NCBI GenBank assembly: GCA_029260955.1
Contig: JAJDCF010000014.1
Location: 1 to 34,657, forward strand
Reading direction: 5' to 3'
Source: Patescibacteria group bacterium
Lineage (GTDB): Bacteria > Patescibacteriota > Gracilibacteria > UM-FILTER-43-11
Length of the DNA: 34,657 bases
Position numbers and translations under genes: made by a program
Part shown: piece by piece, positions 16,901-23,748 of the stretch
Layout of the letters: each line of letters opens with the position of its first letter
How positions within the stretch are numbered: the first letter of the stretch is position 1
Notes under the pieces: model-generated
What the model was told of the DNA's origin: nothing
What the model saw: only the letters and a program-made list of their open reading frames with translations
The model's database searches: none

Positions 16901-18159
16901 TTTTTGTAGTTCCATGTGATCTCATTTTGAATGGCAGACCTATTTTCTTCGCCTGCTTCAACCTCTTCGAGACTTGTGGAAAGAGCTAATTTTGTAGACT
17001 TAAAGTTTCTGGCTATTCTATTATATATTTTTGGATCGCTATGTTTTTGTTCAATAAGAAGATGCTTTGCTTCTGCAAATTCATCTTCGATGGACTTTAT
17101 CGTTTCCTCACTAAACATACCGCGCTTTTTGGTGTCAGCTAGTTGTTTTTGGAGTTCGTCGAATTCCTTGGTCAAGTAATCTCGTACTCTTTCTGCTCGA
17201 ATTCCCTGAGCTTCAATGATAAGTCGCTGGAGCTTTTCGAGAGTACTCGGGTCAACATTGTCAGTAACTGGCCTTGAAGCCTCTTTTCTCTCCTCCAATT
17301 TTCTTTGTCCGTGAGTCCAATCAGATCGACCTTTCTTTATTTGTGCTTGGTAGTGGGGGATTAGCGAGTTTATTTGCTTGAGTCTTTGCCTTAGGCGTTC
17401 TCTTTCGTCGGTCTCGGCTTCTGCAATCTTGACGTTGATTTCGACTTCTTCATTTTCGAGAGCTTTGATTTCTTGCTCGGTAGACTTCTTACCCTCAAGC
17501 CATTTTCTATCAGCATCTTCGAATAGTTTCTCTCTGGTTCTACCCAAAGCATATTGCGCGTTATCGTTGGTGGTCATTTGATCGCTGGCATCTTTAAGCT
17601 CCTTTTCCAGTTTGCTATCAACAAACTGCAGCATGTCGGAGTTCATAAAAAGATACATATCGACTTCATCGATCGTGCGATTTGTTAGGCTATTTATGAG
17701 ACGTTGATCACTTTCAATTTGGTCTACTGCATCATTCAATTCCGTGGCATTTGTCACTGGTTTTTGCCTTTCTGATAAAGCCTTAATGCAGTTTATCCTG
17801 TTTGTTTCAAGTTCCTCACGCTTCGCAGTACTCTTTTCTGTTTTCAGAAAGAACTCAATGTCATTGATTCTGTTCTGTAGGCCGTTTAGAAGATCTGGAT
17901 TGAGGGGTGTAGATGCTGATTCAAGTTGATCCATTTGATCCTCTATGCTTCTTATCTCCTTTTCTATTTCAGCGCGTTTAACCAGATCCTTTTCTGTTTC
18001 GAGTCTCGCAACCAAAGCGCCCCAATCTCTTGCCAGGACCGCTTGTGAGCTTTCAGCACTTTCTTCAAGCTTCAGAAATATGAGATTTGTATCCAAAATT
18101 GGATTACAGGAATATATCTCTCTGAAACAGTAGCCGATGTTTCTTTTCCAAAAACTCAT
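13897..18159 (-). CDS. Giant coiled-coil protein with HELLH zincin-like motif, 1420 aa
   Basis: No family is recognised. Residues about 30-560 are highly charged and predicted coiled coil, with repeated E/K/L heptads. A compact region follows with VFEKEGSKWKIIIDE and then HELLHVEFE, an HExxH zincin motif (His616, Glu617, His620). A plausible third ligand is Glu682 in LSEIYAMQNE. A Gly/Ser-rich linker occupies about 744-775. A second, mostly helical and tryptophan-rich half (about 780-1420) follows, including NWYWTVV and DWGRSIACLG. No signal peptide or membrane segment is visible, so it is likely cytoplasmic or exported by another route. The ATG at 18159 lies 21 bp from a near-consensus -10, without a Shine-Dalgarno sequence. 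The stop overlaps that of priA in the shared sequence TTAA. Confidence 0.85.
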   Translation of the reverse strand: MSFWKRNIGYCFREIYSCNPILDTNLIFLKLEESAESSQAVLARDWGALVARLETEKDLVKRAEIEKEIRSIEDQMDQLESASTPLNPDLLNGLQNRINDIEFFLKTEKSTAKREELETNRINCIKALSERQKPVTNATELNDAVDQIESDQRLINSLTNRTIDEVDMYLFMNSDMLQFVDSKLEKELKDASDQMTTNDNAQYALGRTREKLFEDADRKWLEGKKSTEQEIKALENEEVEINVKIAEAETDERERLRQRLKQINSLIPHYQAQIKKGRSDWTHGQRKLEERKEASRPVTDNVDPSTLEKLQRLIIEAQGIRAERVRDYLTKEFDELQKQLADTKKRGMFSEETIKSIEDEFAEAKHLLIEQKHSDPKIYNRIARNFKSTKLALSTSLEEVEAGEENRSAIQNEITWNYKKFSTVIDNLTPQKIAELKEIAIAEQGGKGWEGVSPILKKELNTLDAFIDPEGEIRQQMAAFGSRLENMDDIGPEELIAIKNDLNTLAPKLAIFENLDASLAEARSPENQDAKLAHKTIKELGKAKNPDDIRHILETNLGAEHLELVSHAEFEKEHRETTPEGDMVFEKEGSKWKIIIDETVFGKGGDLIGLKKQVTHELLHVEFERNSKIRDDVRKAYIEADPDHWKKIRAAFVKMENAEGKTAPDGGKWKDDPSHDDYILSEIYAMQNELNKDFVEERGTTKQKNKARLHNLILGAGTGILGNIANKAREYEDYNKNPKSEKEKFGYSGGADEDAGDYGGNASGGSGGSGGPSSGPKTKEHAVHKKNLEQIEHIRRRLEELDKSEHLDKVTGGPELIRAMKGFNDATEDLNEDLLRNEDSEVIVAAITSRNEKISKDLGDVEDKVGKAARKSPNTEMNILQKLWLNTTFLSMQDFVQMGTDVYEFISRRNDRTVADHAAKIGMALFGNTDMGREARAREQKAEADEVQEWQSRYENLDAWQLEEELESIANSTFPGKDQLKAILRILAKKGRFNLRNENLWKVLNNLQSSVLLKPGDQILHHNPILLRQKLHRALGEIYDFDEFPSLVRDQESAYQSEKGKYDTENNRTQNVLTERLDELLAQAREGEHVDPMQYESILEYGIKNGKSYAENVMFHLISGMARGLLAPDRGLALGEHLNVWPSIDWFSTLSPPMTTADWKRYAEQNFGRDFEKGSISEDGFGDEFKNWYWTVVQNNNQVIERVKKSVNERGWDHDWGRSIACLGDANTAKSFLSGRSGQTETKITGVSNAYVGAVQWLEENAKNPQYANKKNFARMAGWIAMSEGMLDGTAYLSGEKDINTRSNEAMNQDMPRERKVGNHHDANTRQHREITQQFLFEIDADFFGMLRGQEARGDTRKQELGIQARDHLIQRYPSLAAELGQVTVIDQIYNNLDLIISTMFSQMSEDRFQEILANIVTRI

Positions 18160-18180
18160 AAAGGTATAAATAATCTATAT

Positions 18181-18209
18181 ATTATACATCAAATCGGGCC
18201 ACTTTTCAA
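18181..18209 (-). promoter_or_regulatory. Near-consensus sigma70 promoter of the 1420-aa gene
   Basis: Minus-strand TTGAAA (18209-18204), a 17-bp spacer and TATAAT (18186-18181). It is the best promoter match in the window. The predicted transcription start near 18174 leaves only about 15 nt before the ATG, so translation starts on a very short leader. Confidence 0.8.
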
Positions 18210-18400
18210 GGGGGATTTGGCTTCCTGAAGCTAATATTTTATATAAAGAAAGCCAGCCCCGATGGACTGGAAATGATGATGGATGGCCGAGTCGCAAAAT
18301 GAGTCGTTACTAGCTCACAGCCGTACCGAGTATAGCACCCTATGATTATTTGTCAAGTCGAAGTCCCGAGCCCACCCGAAGGTGAGCTCAGGACGGTTGA
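18210..18400. other. Intergenic segment between the giant gene and the GC-rich island
   Basis: I see no protein gene or RNA gene here. Composition changes from AT-rich to GC-rich toward the right. The only clear structures are the hairpin at 18363-18394 and a GTCGAA/GTTCGAC sequence theme near the island edge. Confidence 0.5.
18363..18394. terminator. GC-rich hairpin at the left edge of the island
   Basis: GTCC-C-GAGC-C-CACC (18363-18376) pairs with GGTG-A-GCTC-A-GGAC (18381-18394) around CGAA, with two C-A mismatches. It lies just past the stop of the minus-strand 355-aa gene. TTGACA occurs on the minus strand (18356-18351), and there is no strong T-run. It may stop transcription, or be part of a dispersed palindromic repeat. 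Confidence 0.5.
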
Positions 18401-18415
18401 CTCCGTTCGACTACA
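18401..18415 (+). repeat. Left copy of a 15-bp inverted repeat
   Basis: The reverse complement, TGTAGTCGAACGGAG, matches 19501-19515 (TGTAGTCGAACAGAG) at 14 of 15 positions. The copy overlaps the stop codon of the 355-aa gene. Together with the right copy it brackets about 1.1 kb of unlike base composition. Confidence 0.75.
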
Positions 18416-19478
18416 TGAAGACTGAACAGCGTGAGGGGCGAAGTTCGTCCTTGTTGTACTTGCTGCACTCCTTTTTGGCTCGGTTCTTCACTCGCGACCT
18501 GGCTTGGTCGTAGACGCCGAGCATGTGGTTGTAGACGCCGATGAGCAGACCGACGCCCTGCTTCTGTTCCTCGGTCAGTTTTTCGGGCTCGAGGGATAGG
18601 CCCACCACGGCGCTGAGCCCGCTCTCGATCTCGGCCTTTATTTCGGGGTCGATCTGGCCACGTAGAATGGCAAGGAGATCCTTCTTGTGTTCCGCCTCGC
18701 TCTTGCCTTGGCACTTCGGGTCGTCAGCGTCTTTGCCGAGGCAACCGATTGCTCGCAGGCCGTCATCGATCGCTTTCCAGAGCCGGCCGTAGTTCTCCAG
18801 CGCCAGGAACTCGCCCGAAGTGACGAGCGCTTGCTGAGTTATCGCTTTGGCGAGTTCCTCACCCTCACGCACCTGGTCGGCGAGTGCCTCCGGGGGCTTG
18901 ATGGAGGTGAGGAGTTCGGAATCGTCGTTCAGAGTAGAGGCGGGTATGAAGTCCTCCAGTACGGAGCCACCGAAGGAATCGCACTCGTTGGGTAGGGTGA
19001 TGAAGGGGGTCATGGGCTTCCGTGTGAAGCACATCTCCACCTTGGCCGCCCACTCTAGGTTGTGTTTGGCGGGTGGTGGCAGCTTGCAGATGTCTTCCTT
19101 GGGGAACTTCTGGCAGATTTTTTTCGCTTTTGCGATCTTTTCTGCCTTCTTGGCAGCCTGCATTTCGAGCTCGGCTTGCTGCTTGTAGTGCTTGTAATAC
19201 TCGACGGGTGCGCTGCCGATGGGGATTCCCAGGACGAGTGCCCACGAGAGCACAAACTGCATGTGCAGCGGGGCTTTCTTGCGCAGCTCGCGAACGGTGT
19301 AGTAGGTCAGGACCCCGAGCAGCGCTAGTGCAACGGCGATGTTGACCGAACTGGTCCTCTCGAGGGAGACATTAAAAGACATGACTCCAGTGTGCACAAG
19401 GAAGAGCATGGTAGCCGCTACCAAGCCCGTGGCGTTGAGCAAGGTATTGCCCATGAGTTTCTTCAGTTTTGTCTGCAT
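18411..19478 (-). CDS. GC-rich orphan membrane protein, 355 aa
   Basis: I do not recognise the family. Three hydrophobic segments lie near the N-terminus (about 13-36, 44-63 and 72-92), followed by an Ala/Lys/Glu coiled coil (about 95-120). A soluble region of roughly 235 residues follows, with spaced cysteines (ICQKF, DICKL, EMCF, NECDS, IGCLG, PKCQG, KECSKY, SRCSV). The DNA is visibly richer in G and C, especially at third codon positions, than the flanking genes, which suggests acquisition from another source. The gene is bracketed by a 15-bp inverted repeat (18401-18415 and 19501-19515). No transposase or integrase is present. Other frames here stay open only because of the high GC. The ATG at 19478 starts a hydrophobic N-terminus. 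Confidence 0.8.
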   Translation of the reverse strand: MQTKLKKLMGNTLLNATGLVAATMLFLVHTGVMSFNVSLERTSSVNIAVALALLGVLTYYTVRELRKKAPLHMQFVLSWALVLGIPIGSAPVEYYKHYKQQAELEMQAAKKAEKIAKAKKICQKFPKEDICKLPPPAKHNLEWAAKVEMCFTRKPMTPFITLPNECDSFGGSVLEDFIPASTLNDDSELLTSIKPPEALADQVREGEELAKAITQQALVTSGEFLALENYGRLWKAIDDGLRAIGCLGKDADDPKCQGKSEAEHKKDLLAILRGQIDPEIKAEIESGLSAVVGLSLEPEKLTEEQKQGVGLLIGVYNHMLGVYDQARSRVKNRAKKECSKYNKDELRPSRCSVFM

Positions 19479-19493
19479 ATACTATTCGTTTTC

Positions 19494-19579
19494 TCGACTG
19501 TGTAGTCGAACAGAGGCCTTATCGGACGTAAGACTGATCCCGTAGTGGATCACCTTTCGCCTGAAGTTGGCCTCTGTTC
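19494..19579. repeat. Nested palindromes upstream of the 355-aa gene
   Basis: Three perfect inverted repeats overlap or nest: TCGACT (19494-19499)/AGTCGA (19504-19509) around GTGT; GAACAGAGGCC (19508-19518)/GGCCTCTGTTC (19569-19579), 11 bp each; and TGATCC (19535-19540)/GGATCA (19547-19552) inside the latter. As RNA this is a long stem with an internal hairpin; as DNA it marks the right edge of the island. No coding sequence is seen in 19479-19681. Confidence 0.8.
19501..19515 (-). repeat. Right copy of a 15-bp inverted repeat
   Basis: TGTAGTCGAACAGAG is the inverted partner of 18401-18415 (14 of 15 matches). It begins 22 bp upstream of the ATG of the 355-aa gene. Its AACAGAG end also forms part of the 11-bp palindrome arm beginning at 19508. 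Confidence 0.75.
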
Positions 19580-19644
19580 AAATAATGATTTGAATGAGCA
19601 TTTGGCCTGTGATTCTACAATATATTAGGCTGTAAGTCAAATCT

Positions 19645-19669
19645 AAAAGGCCTTGCTGCGCTGTAAGGC
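19645..19669 (-). terminator. Probable terminator of the suf operon
   Basis: On the minus strand GCCTT (19669-19665) pairs with AAGGC (19654-19650) across a 10-nt loop and is followed by CTTTT. It lies just downstream of the sufU stop. The stem is short, so confidence is moderate. Confidence 0.5.
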
Positions 19670-19681
19670 ATTCCATTTTTT

Positions 19682-20071
19682 CTAAATGTGATAGTCAGAC
19701 CAGCTTCGAGGCTCGCTGAGTAAAGCGTTTTGCAAAGCCAAAAGTCCCAGTAAGGCACATTTACTTCTTCGTATGCTGATTTCGATTCCTAACATTGCGT
19801 AAATTTCTTCTTTTGTGAGCTTAAGAATTTCTTCCTTGGTCATTCCCTCAATTAGGTCGCCAAGCATGTCAGCAGAAGCCATGCTTACGGCACATCCGTT
19901 ACCGGAAAATGCGTAGCCTGTTACTTTGTCACCTTCTATTTTTAGACTGAGCTCTACTTTATCGCCGCAAGAGCGATTAGCCTCTTTATGATTAATAACT
20001 GCATCCAGCTTTTTATCCTTGTAGAAGGGATTTTTATAGCGATCCAGAATGTTTTGAGCGTAAAGATCCAT
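19682..20071 (-). CDS. sufU: SufU-type sulfur-transfer/scaffold protein
   Basis: SufU accepts persulfide sulfur from SufS and passes it to the SufBCD scaffold. The 129-residue protein has the IscU-like fold signature and the conserved cysteines: RSCGDKVEL (Cys35), SGNGCAVSMASADML (Cys60) and RRSKCALL (about Cys105). With Asp37 these are the expected zinc ligands. Its ATG overlaps the sufS stop by one base (TAATG), so the two are translationally coupled. It is the last gene of the operon, and a hairpin follows. Confidence 0.94.
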   Translation of the reverse strand: MDLYAQNILDRYKNPFYKDKKLDAVINHKEANRSCGDKVELSLKIEGDKVTGYAFSGNGCAVSMASADMLGDLIEGMTKEEILKLTKEEIYAMLGIEISIRRSKCALLGLLALQNALLSEPRSWSDYHI

Positions 20072-21267
20072 TAATTGAAATACTGATAAATTTCTTCCAA
20101 TGCTTTTACAGTTTTATCAACATCGCTCTTAGTATTGTAGAATGCGAGGCTTATTCGAGCAGTTGCAGAAAGGTCGCAATAGTCCATCAGGATCTGACCA
20201 CAATGTTGTCCGGAGCGGATGCAGATATTGCTTTGAGAAAGGCCTTCGGCAATGTCATGTGGATGCACACCCTTTATGGTAAATGATATGACTGAGCCAC
20301 GATTCTTGCTGGTTTTGGGGCCAACTAGGCTCAGATAGGGGAGTGACTTCAGCTTTTCAAGTGCATACTCGGTCAATTCGTGTTCTTCTTTCTGAATCTG
20401 ATCAAAACCGATTTTGCTAATGTAATCGATGGCCGCCTTCATAACAACTACTCCGGCAATGTTTGGCGTGCCGGCCTCGAATTTATGAGGGATTTCGGCT
20501 GGACTGAAGTGATCTTCAAAAACCTCCTGAATCATTTCGCCACCACCCATGAATGGAGGCATTTGTTTGAGCAGCTCTTCTTTGCCATAAAGTACACCAA
20601 CGCCCGTTGGTCCGTATATTTTGTGCGCCGATAAAACCAGGAAATCTACATCCAGCTCTTGTACGTCGATGGGGGAGTGCACTGCCAGTTGGCAGGCGTC
20701 GATCAGTACTTTGGCGCCCTTTTCGTGGGCGGCCTCAATTATTGGTTTAAGATTGGGGATTGATCCCAAAATATTCGACATGCCAGTTAGTGAGACGAAT
20801 TTGGTTTTGCTGGTGATTTGTGACCCGTCGAAAACAAATTGACCGTCGTCATCGATGTCTAAATATTTAACTACAATACCTTTTCGTTCCTTGAGCTGAA
20901 GCCAGGGAACAATATTACTGTGGTGTTCCATTTTACTAAGTAAAACTTCATCGCCTTCATTCAAAAATTCATCACCATAGCTTCGTGCAACCAGATTAAT
21001 GCCCTCGGTGGCGTTGCGCGTGAATACAATTTCATTTGTCTTGCCCGCCCCAATGAAGTCTGCCACTGCTTGCCGAGTACCTTCGTATGCAATCGTTGCC
21101 TCCTCGGCTAAAAAATGAGCACCGCGATGTACGTTGCTATTCAGCCTTTCGTAATAGTTTTTTTCCGAATCTAAAACAGCCTGTGGCTTTTGGCTGGTTG
21201 CCGCATTGTCTAAGTAAACTAGCTCTGGCCGCTGCTTGAAAATAGGAAAGTCCTTTTTGTAGTCCAT
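20071..21267 (-). CDS. sufS: SufS cysteine desulfurase
   Basis: SufS is a PLP enzyme that converts cysteine to alanine and carries the sulfur as a persulfide for Fe-S assembly. The 398-residue length is typical. Visible residues are THE N-terminal YLDNAATSQKP, the VLIDACQ segment, the PLP lysine Lys216 in LSAHKIYGPTG, and the catalytic Cys356 in RSGQHCGQ, the SufS/CsdA (type II desulfurase) form of this loop. It lies 9 bp after sufD and overlaps sufU by one base. No lipoyl or tRNA-thiolation partner is adjacent, so Fe-S assembly is its clear role. Confidence 0.97.
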   Translation of the reverse strand: MDYKKDFPIFKQRPELVYLDNAATSQKPQAVLDSEKNYYERLNSNVHRGAHFLAEEATIAYEGTRQAVADFIGAGKTNEIVFTRNATEGINLVARSYGDEFLNEGDEVLLSKMEHHSNIVPWLQLKERKGIVVKYLDIDDDGQFVFDGSQITSKTKFVSLTGMSNILGSIPNLKPIIEAAHEKGAKVLIDACQLAVHSPIDVQELDVDFLVLSAHKIYGPTGVGVLYGKEELLKQMPPFMGGGEMIQEVFEDHFSPAEIPHKFEAGTPNIAGVVVMKAAIDYISKIGFDQIQKEEHELTEYALEKLKSLPYLSLVGPKTSKNRGSVISFTIKGVHPHDIAEGLSQSNICIRSGQHCGQILMDYCDLSATARISLAFYNTKSDVDKTVKALEEIYQYFN

Positions 21268-21276
21268 GGAAGGCGA

Positions 21277-22182
21277 TTATATCAGTTTCCTGATGGTTTC
21301 ATAAGCGGTTTTGTGCTCTTTGATCTTCTTCAGCTCTTTTCCCAAAAACCCAGTAATCAGAAGCTTTTTGGCCATCTCCTTTTTTATTCCTCTGGCGCCA
21401 AAGTAGTACAGGTCCTCATCGTTTAGATTGCGTACAGCGGCGCTGTGGCCGGCTTTTACGTCATTGGTATCAATCTTAAGTCCAGGCACGGCTCGAACGG
21501 TGGTATTAGGGCTGAGGTTCAGAGTTTCTTGTTTCAAGTATCCAGCGGATCCTCCTCCAGTTTGTTTGATGTTCACCATTCCATCAAAACTTAGCATGGC
21601 TTTGTCTTGGGCAATGCCCTTCATGCCGACTTCGCCTGCCCCCTGTTTTTCGGCATACTCATGTTCGCAATTAAAGCTTAAATCTTGGTCGGTGGCTGAT
21701 TTGGCTATGATGTCGGTGTTGATCTCGGCGTTTCTGCCGGATGCTGTTTGAGTTAGCTGGCTATCTAGCTTCTTGCTGCCAAAATGATAGGTGTAAATGT
21801 GACATTTGGCGTCGCTTGCAACATCTGACGTTCGTTTTTCGGTCATTTCAGTTTTTTGTGAACTACAATTGAGCACAATGTATTTAAGATTTGAATTGGC
21901 TTGGCATTTTATGTGCTGCTCAAAGTGGATGGTGGGGGATTTAACTTCATTACTCCAGTCCTCTATGATGGTGGCAGAGCTGCCCTCACCTAATTCAATC
22001 ACCAACTTCAAATCCAGGTCATTCGCGGTGGGTTTTAGCTTGATGTAAATGGCTTCTTCAAGCTGTTTTTGGGCAGGAATCGTTAGCTTGTAACACTCTC
22101 GTTTTTCTTCATAACACTTGGCCAGGACAAAGTCCTTTTTACTAGGGTGTTCGATGCTGAAAGGTAGTTTGAATTGATTCAT
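21277..22182 (-). CDS. sufD: SufD Fe-S scaffold subunit (short form)
   Basis: SufD pairs with SufB in the SufBC2D complex that builds clusters using SufC ATPase activity. At 301 residues it is much shorter than the roughly 420-residue enterobacterial protein, lacking most of the N-terminal helical domain and keeping the beta-helix core. The C-terminal SufB/D signature is present: VPGLKIDTNDVKAGHSAAV, LNDEDLYYFGARGI and a terminal helical segment (AKKLLITGFLG). It lies 49 bp downstream of sufB; CCTAGATAG occurs twice in that gap on the minus strand. Confidence 0.93.
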   Translation of the reverse strand: MNQFKLPFSIEHPSKKDFVLAKCYEEKRECYKLTIPAQKQLEEAIYIKLKPTANDLDLKLVIELGEGSSATIIEDWSNEVKSPTIHFEQHIKCQANSNLKYIVLNCSSQKTEMTEKRTSDVASDAKCHIYTYHFGSKKLDSQLTQTASGRNAEINTDIIAKSATDQDLSFNCEHEYAEKQGAGEVGMKGIAQDKAMLSFDGMVNIKQTGGGSAGYLKQETLNLSPNTTVRAVPGLKIDTNDVKAGHSAAVRNLNDEDLYYFGARGIKKEMAKKLLITGFLGKELKKIKEHKTAYETIRKLI

Positions 22183-22231
22183 TATTGCTATTCACTTTTG
22201 CTTCGCCCTATCTAGGTTCGGCTATCTAGGG

Positions 22232-23671
22232 TTATAAGTTTTCCATTTCGAGTTCGATCAGTCGGTTCATTTCGACGGCGTATTCCAGGGGTAGTTCGCG
22301 GACGATTGGGTTGATAAATCCATTTACGATCATGGCCTCGGCCTGAGCGACAGGTATACCGCGGGAGGTCAGATAAAAGATATCTTCTTCGTTTAATCGG
22401 CCCACTCTGGCTTCGTGGTTTACCGTTGCTGAATTGTTATCGACTTTTATATTGGGGTATGTGTCCGAAACAGAAATCGGATCCAGGATCAGCGCGTCAC
22501 ACTCCACCTGACTGATGGCGTTTTTTGCGGTTTTTACAATGCGTAGGTCGCCACGGTAAATTGATTTACCACCCCCCTTACTGATGGACTTCATGACAAT
22601 TCTCGAGCTGGTGTTTTCGCCTAGATGAAAAATTTTGGCGCCGGTGTCCTGAGTTTGCCCTGCATTGGCAAAAGCAATACCTAAGTGGTCGGCGCGCGAA
22701 TTTCGACCCTTTAAAATGCTACATGGGTAAAGCATGGTAACTCCAGAGCCCATATTTCCGCCAACCCATTCCATAATGCCGCCTTCTTCGATGATGGCGC
22801 GTTTGGTATTTAGGTTGTAGGTGTCTTTCGACCAATTCTCCACGCTCGAATATCGGAACTTGGCACCTTTGCCTACAAAAACTTCTACACAACCGGCATG
22901 CAGGGCATTGCTGCCGTACTTTGGTGCGCTGCAGCCTTCAATGTAGTGCGCCTCCGCTCCGTCATCGATGATTATGAGTGTGTGTTCGAACTGCCCCATG
23001 TTCATGGCGTTCATTCTAAAGTAGGCCTGAAGCGGCTTTTCGACTTTTACACCTTTGGGGACGTACAAAAAAGTTCCACCAGACCACACTGCGCCATGCA
23101 AGGCGGCAAATTTGTGGTCGTTGGCCGGGACACACTTCATAAAGTACTTCTGCACAAGTTCTGGGTGTTTTTCGACGGCCACGTCCATATCTAAAAACAA
23201 CACACCTTGCTCTTCCAGTTCTTTTTCGATGGAATGATAAATTACTTCGGATTCATATTGAGCACCCACACCCGCCAAAACCTGTTTCTCGGCTTCGGGA
23301 ATTCCCAGTCGGTCAAAAGTGTTTTTGATGTAAGCTGGGACTTTATCCCAAGAGTCGTAACCACCCTTTTTGTCTGCAGCCTTGGCAAAAAAACAAATTT
23401 CATCAAAATCAAGTTTCTCCAAACTTGGACCCCAATCGGGTAGGGGAATTCTAGTAAAATATTCGTAAGCCTTCATTCGCTGATGAAGCATCCACTCCGG
23501 TTCATCTTTGTCTTTCGAAATATGTGCCACTAGTTGCGGAGAAATACCTTTCTTGAACTTTTCCATGTACTCCGATGGATCTGAATGGTCGAAGGTATCA
23601 CGATTAAGCCCAGCAAATATGCCCTCACTTTTTTCCTCTTTTACCTCTGATTTTACGTGGGGGTCTGCCAT
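22232..23671 (-). CDS. sufB: SufB Fe-S scaffold subunit
   Basis: SufB is the main site of cluster assembly in SufBC2D. The 479-residue length is normal. Family signatures seen are WMLHQRMKAYEYF, PDWGPSLEKLDFDEI, GVGAQYESEVIYH, GTFLYVPKGVKVEKPLQ, the YSSVENWSKDTYNLNTKR segment, CDALILDP and HEARVGRLNEEDIFYLTSRG. It follows sufC by 77 bp. That gap contains three TATTAGCC-type repeats on the minus strand. AGAGAG shortly before the ATG is a weak possible ribosome-binding site. Confidence 0.98.
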   Translation of the reverse strand: MADPHVKSEVKEEKSEGIFAGLNRDTFDHSDPSEYMEKFKKGISPQLVAHISKDKDEPEWMLHQRMKAYEYFTRIPLPDWGPSLEKLDFDEICFFAKAADKKGGYDSWDKVPAYIKNTFDRLGIPEAEKQVLAGVGAQYESEVIYHSIEKELEEQGVLFLDMDVAVEKHPELVQKYFMKCVPANDHKFAALHGAVWSGGTFLYVPKGVKVEKPLQAYFRMNAMNMGQFEHTLIIIDDGAEAHYIEGCSAPKYGSNALHAGCVEVFVGKGAKFRYSSVENWSKDTYNLNTKRAIIEEGGIMEWVGGNMGSGVTMLYPCSILKGRNSRADHLGIAFANAGQTQDTGAKIFHLGENTSSRIVMKSISKGGGKSIYRGDLRIVKTAKNAISQVECDALILDPISVSDTYPNIKVDNNSATVNHEARVGRLNEEDIFYLTSRGIPVAQAEAMIVNGFINPIVRELPLEYAVEMNRLIELEMENL

Positions 23672-23687
23672 ATCTCTCTTTGGTCAT

Positions 23688-23737
23688 ATTAGTGGGCTAA
23701 TAGCCGGCTAATATTCCACTAATAGTGGGCTAATATT
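23688..23737 (-). repeat. Short repeats in the sufC-sufB gap
   Basis: On the plus strand TAGTGGGCTAATA occurs twice (starting near 23690 and 23722), and GCCGGCTAATATT lies between them as a variant. The copies also create short inverted pairs (CCACTA/TAGTGG). It may be replication-slippage sequence or a small regulatory leader for sufB. Confidence 0.55.
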
Positions 23738-23748
23738 GCTCAAAATGA

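Noticed and set aside
18388..19345. Several overlapping open frames in the GC-rich island on both strands
   Set aside because: High GC leaves few stops in every frame. Only the 355-aa frame has TM segments and a coherent protein composition with a proper start.
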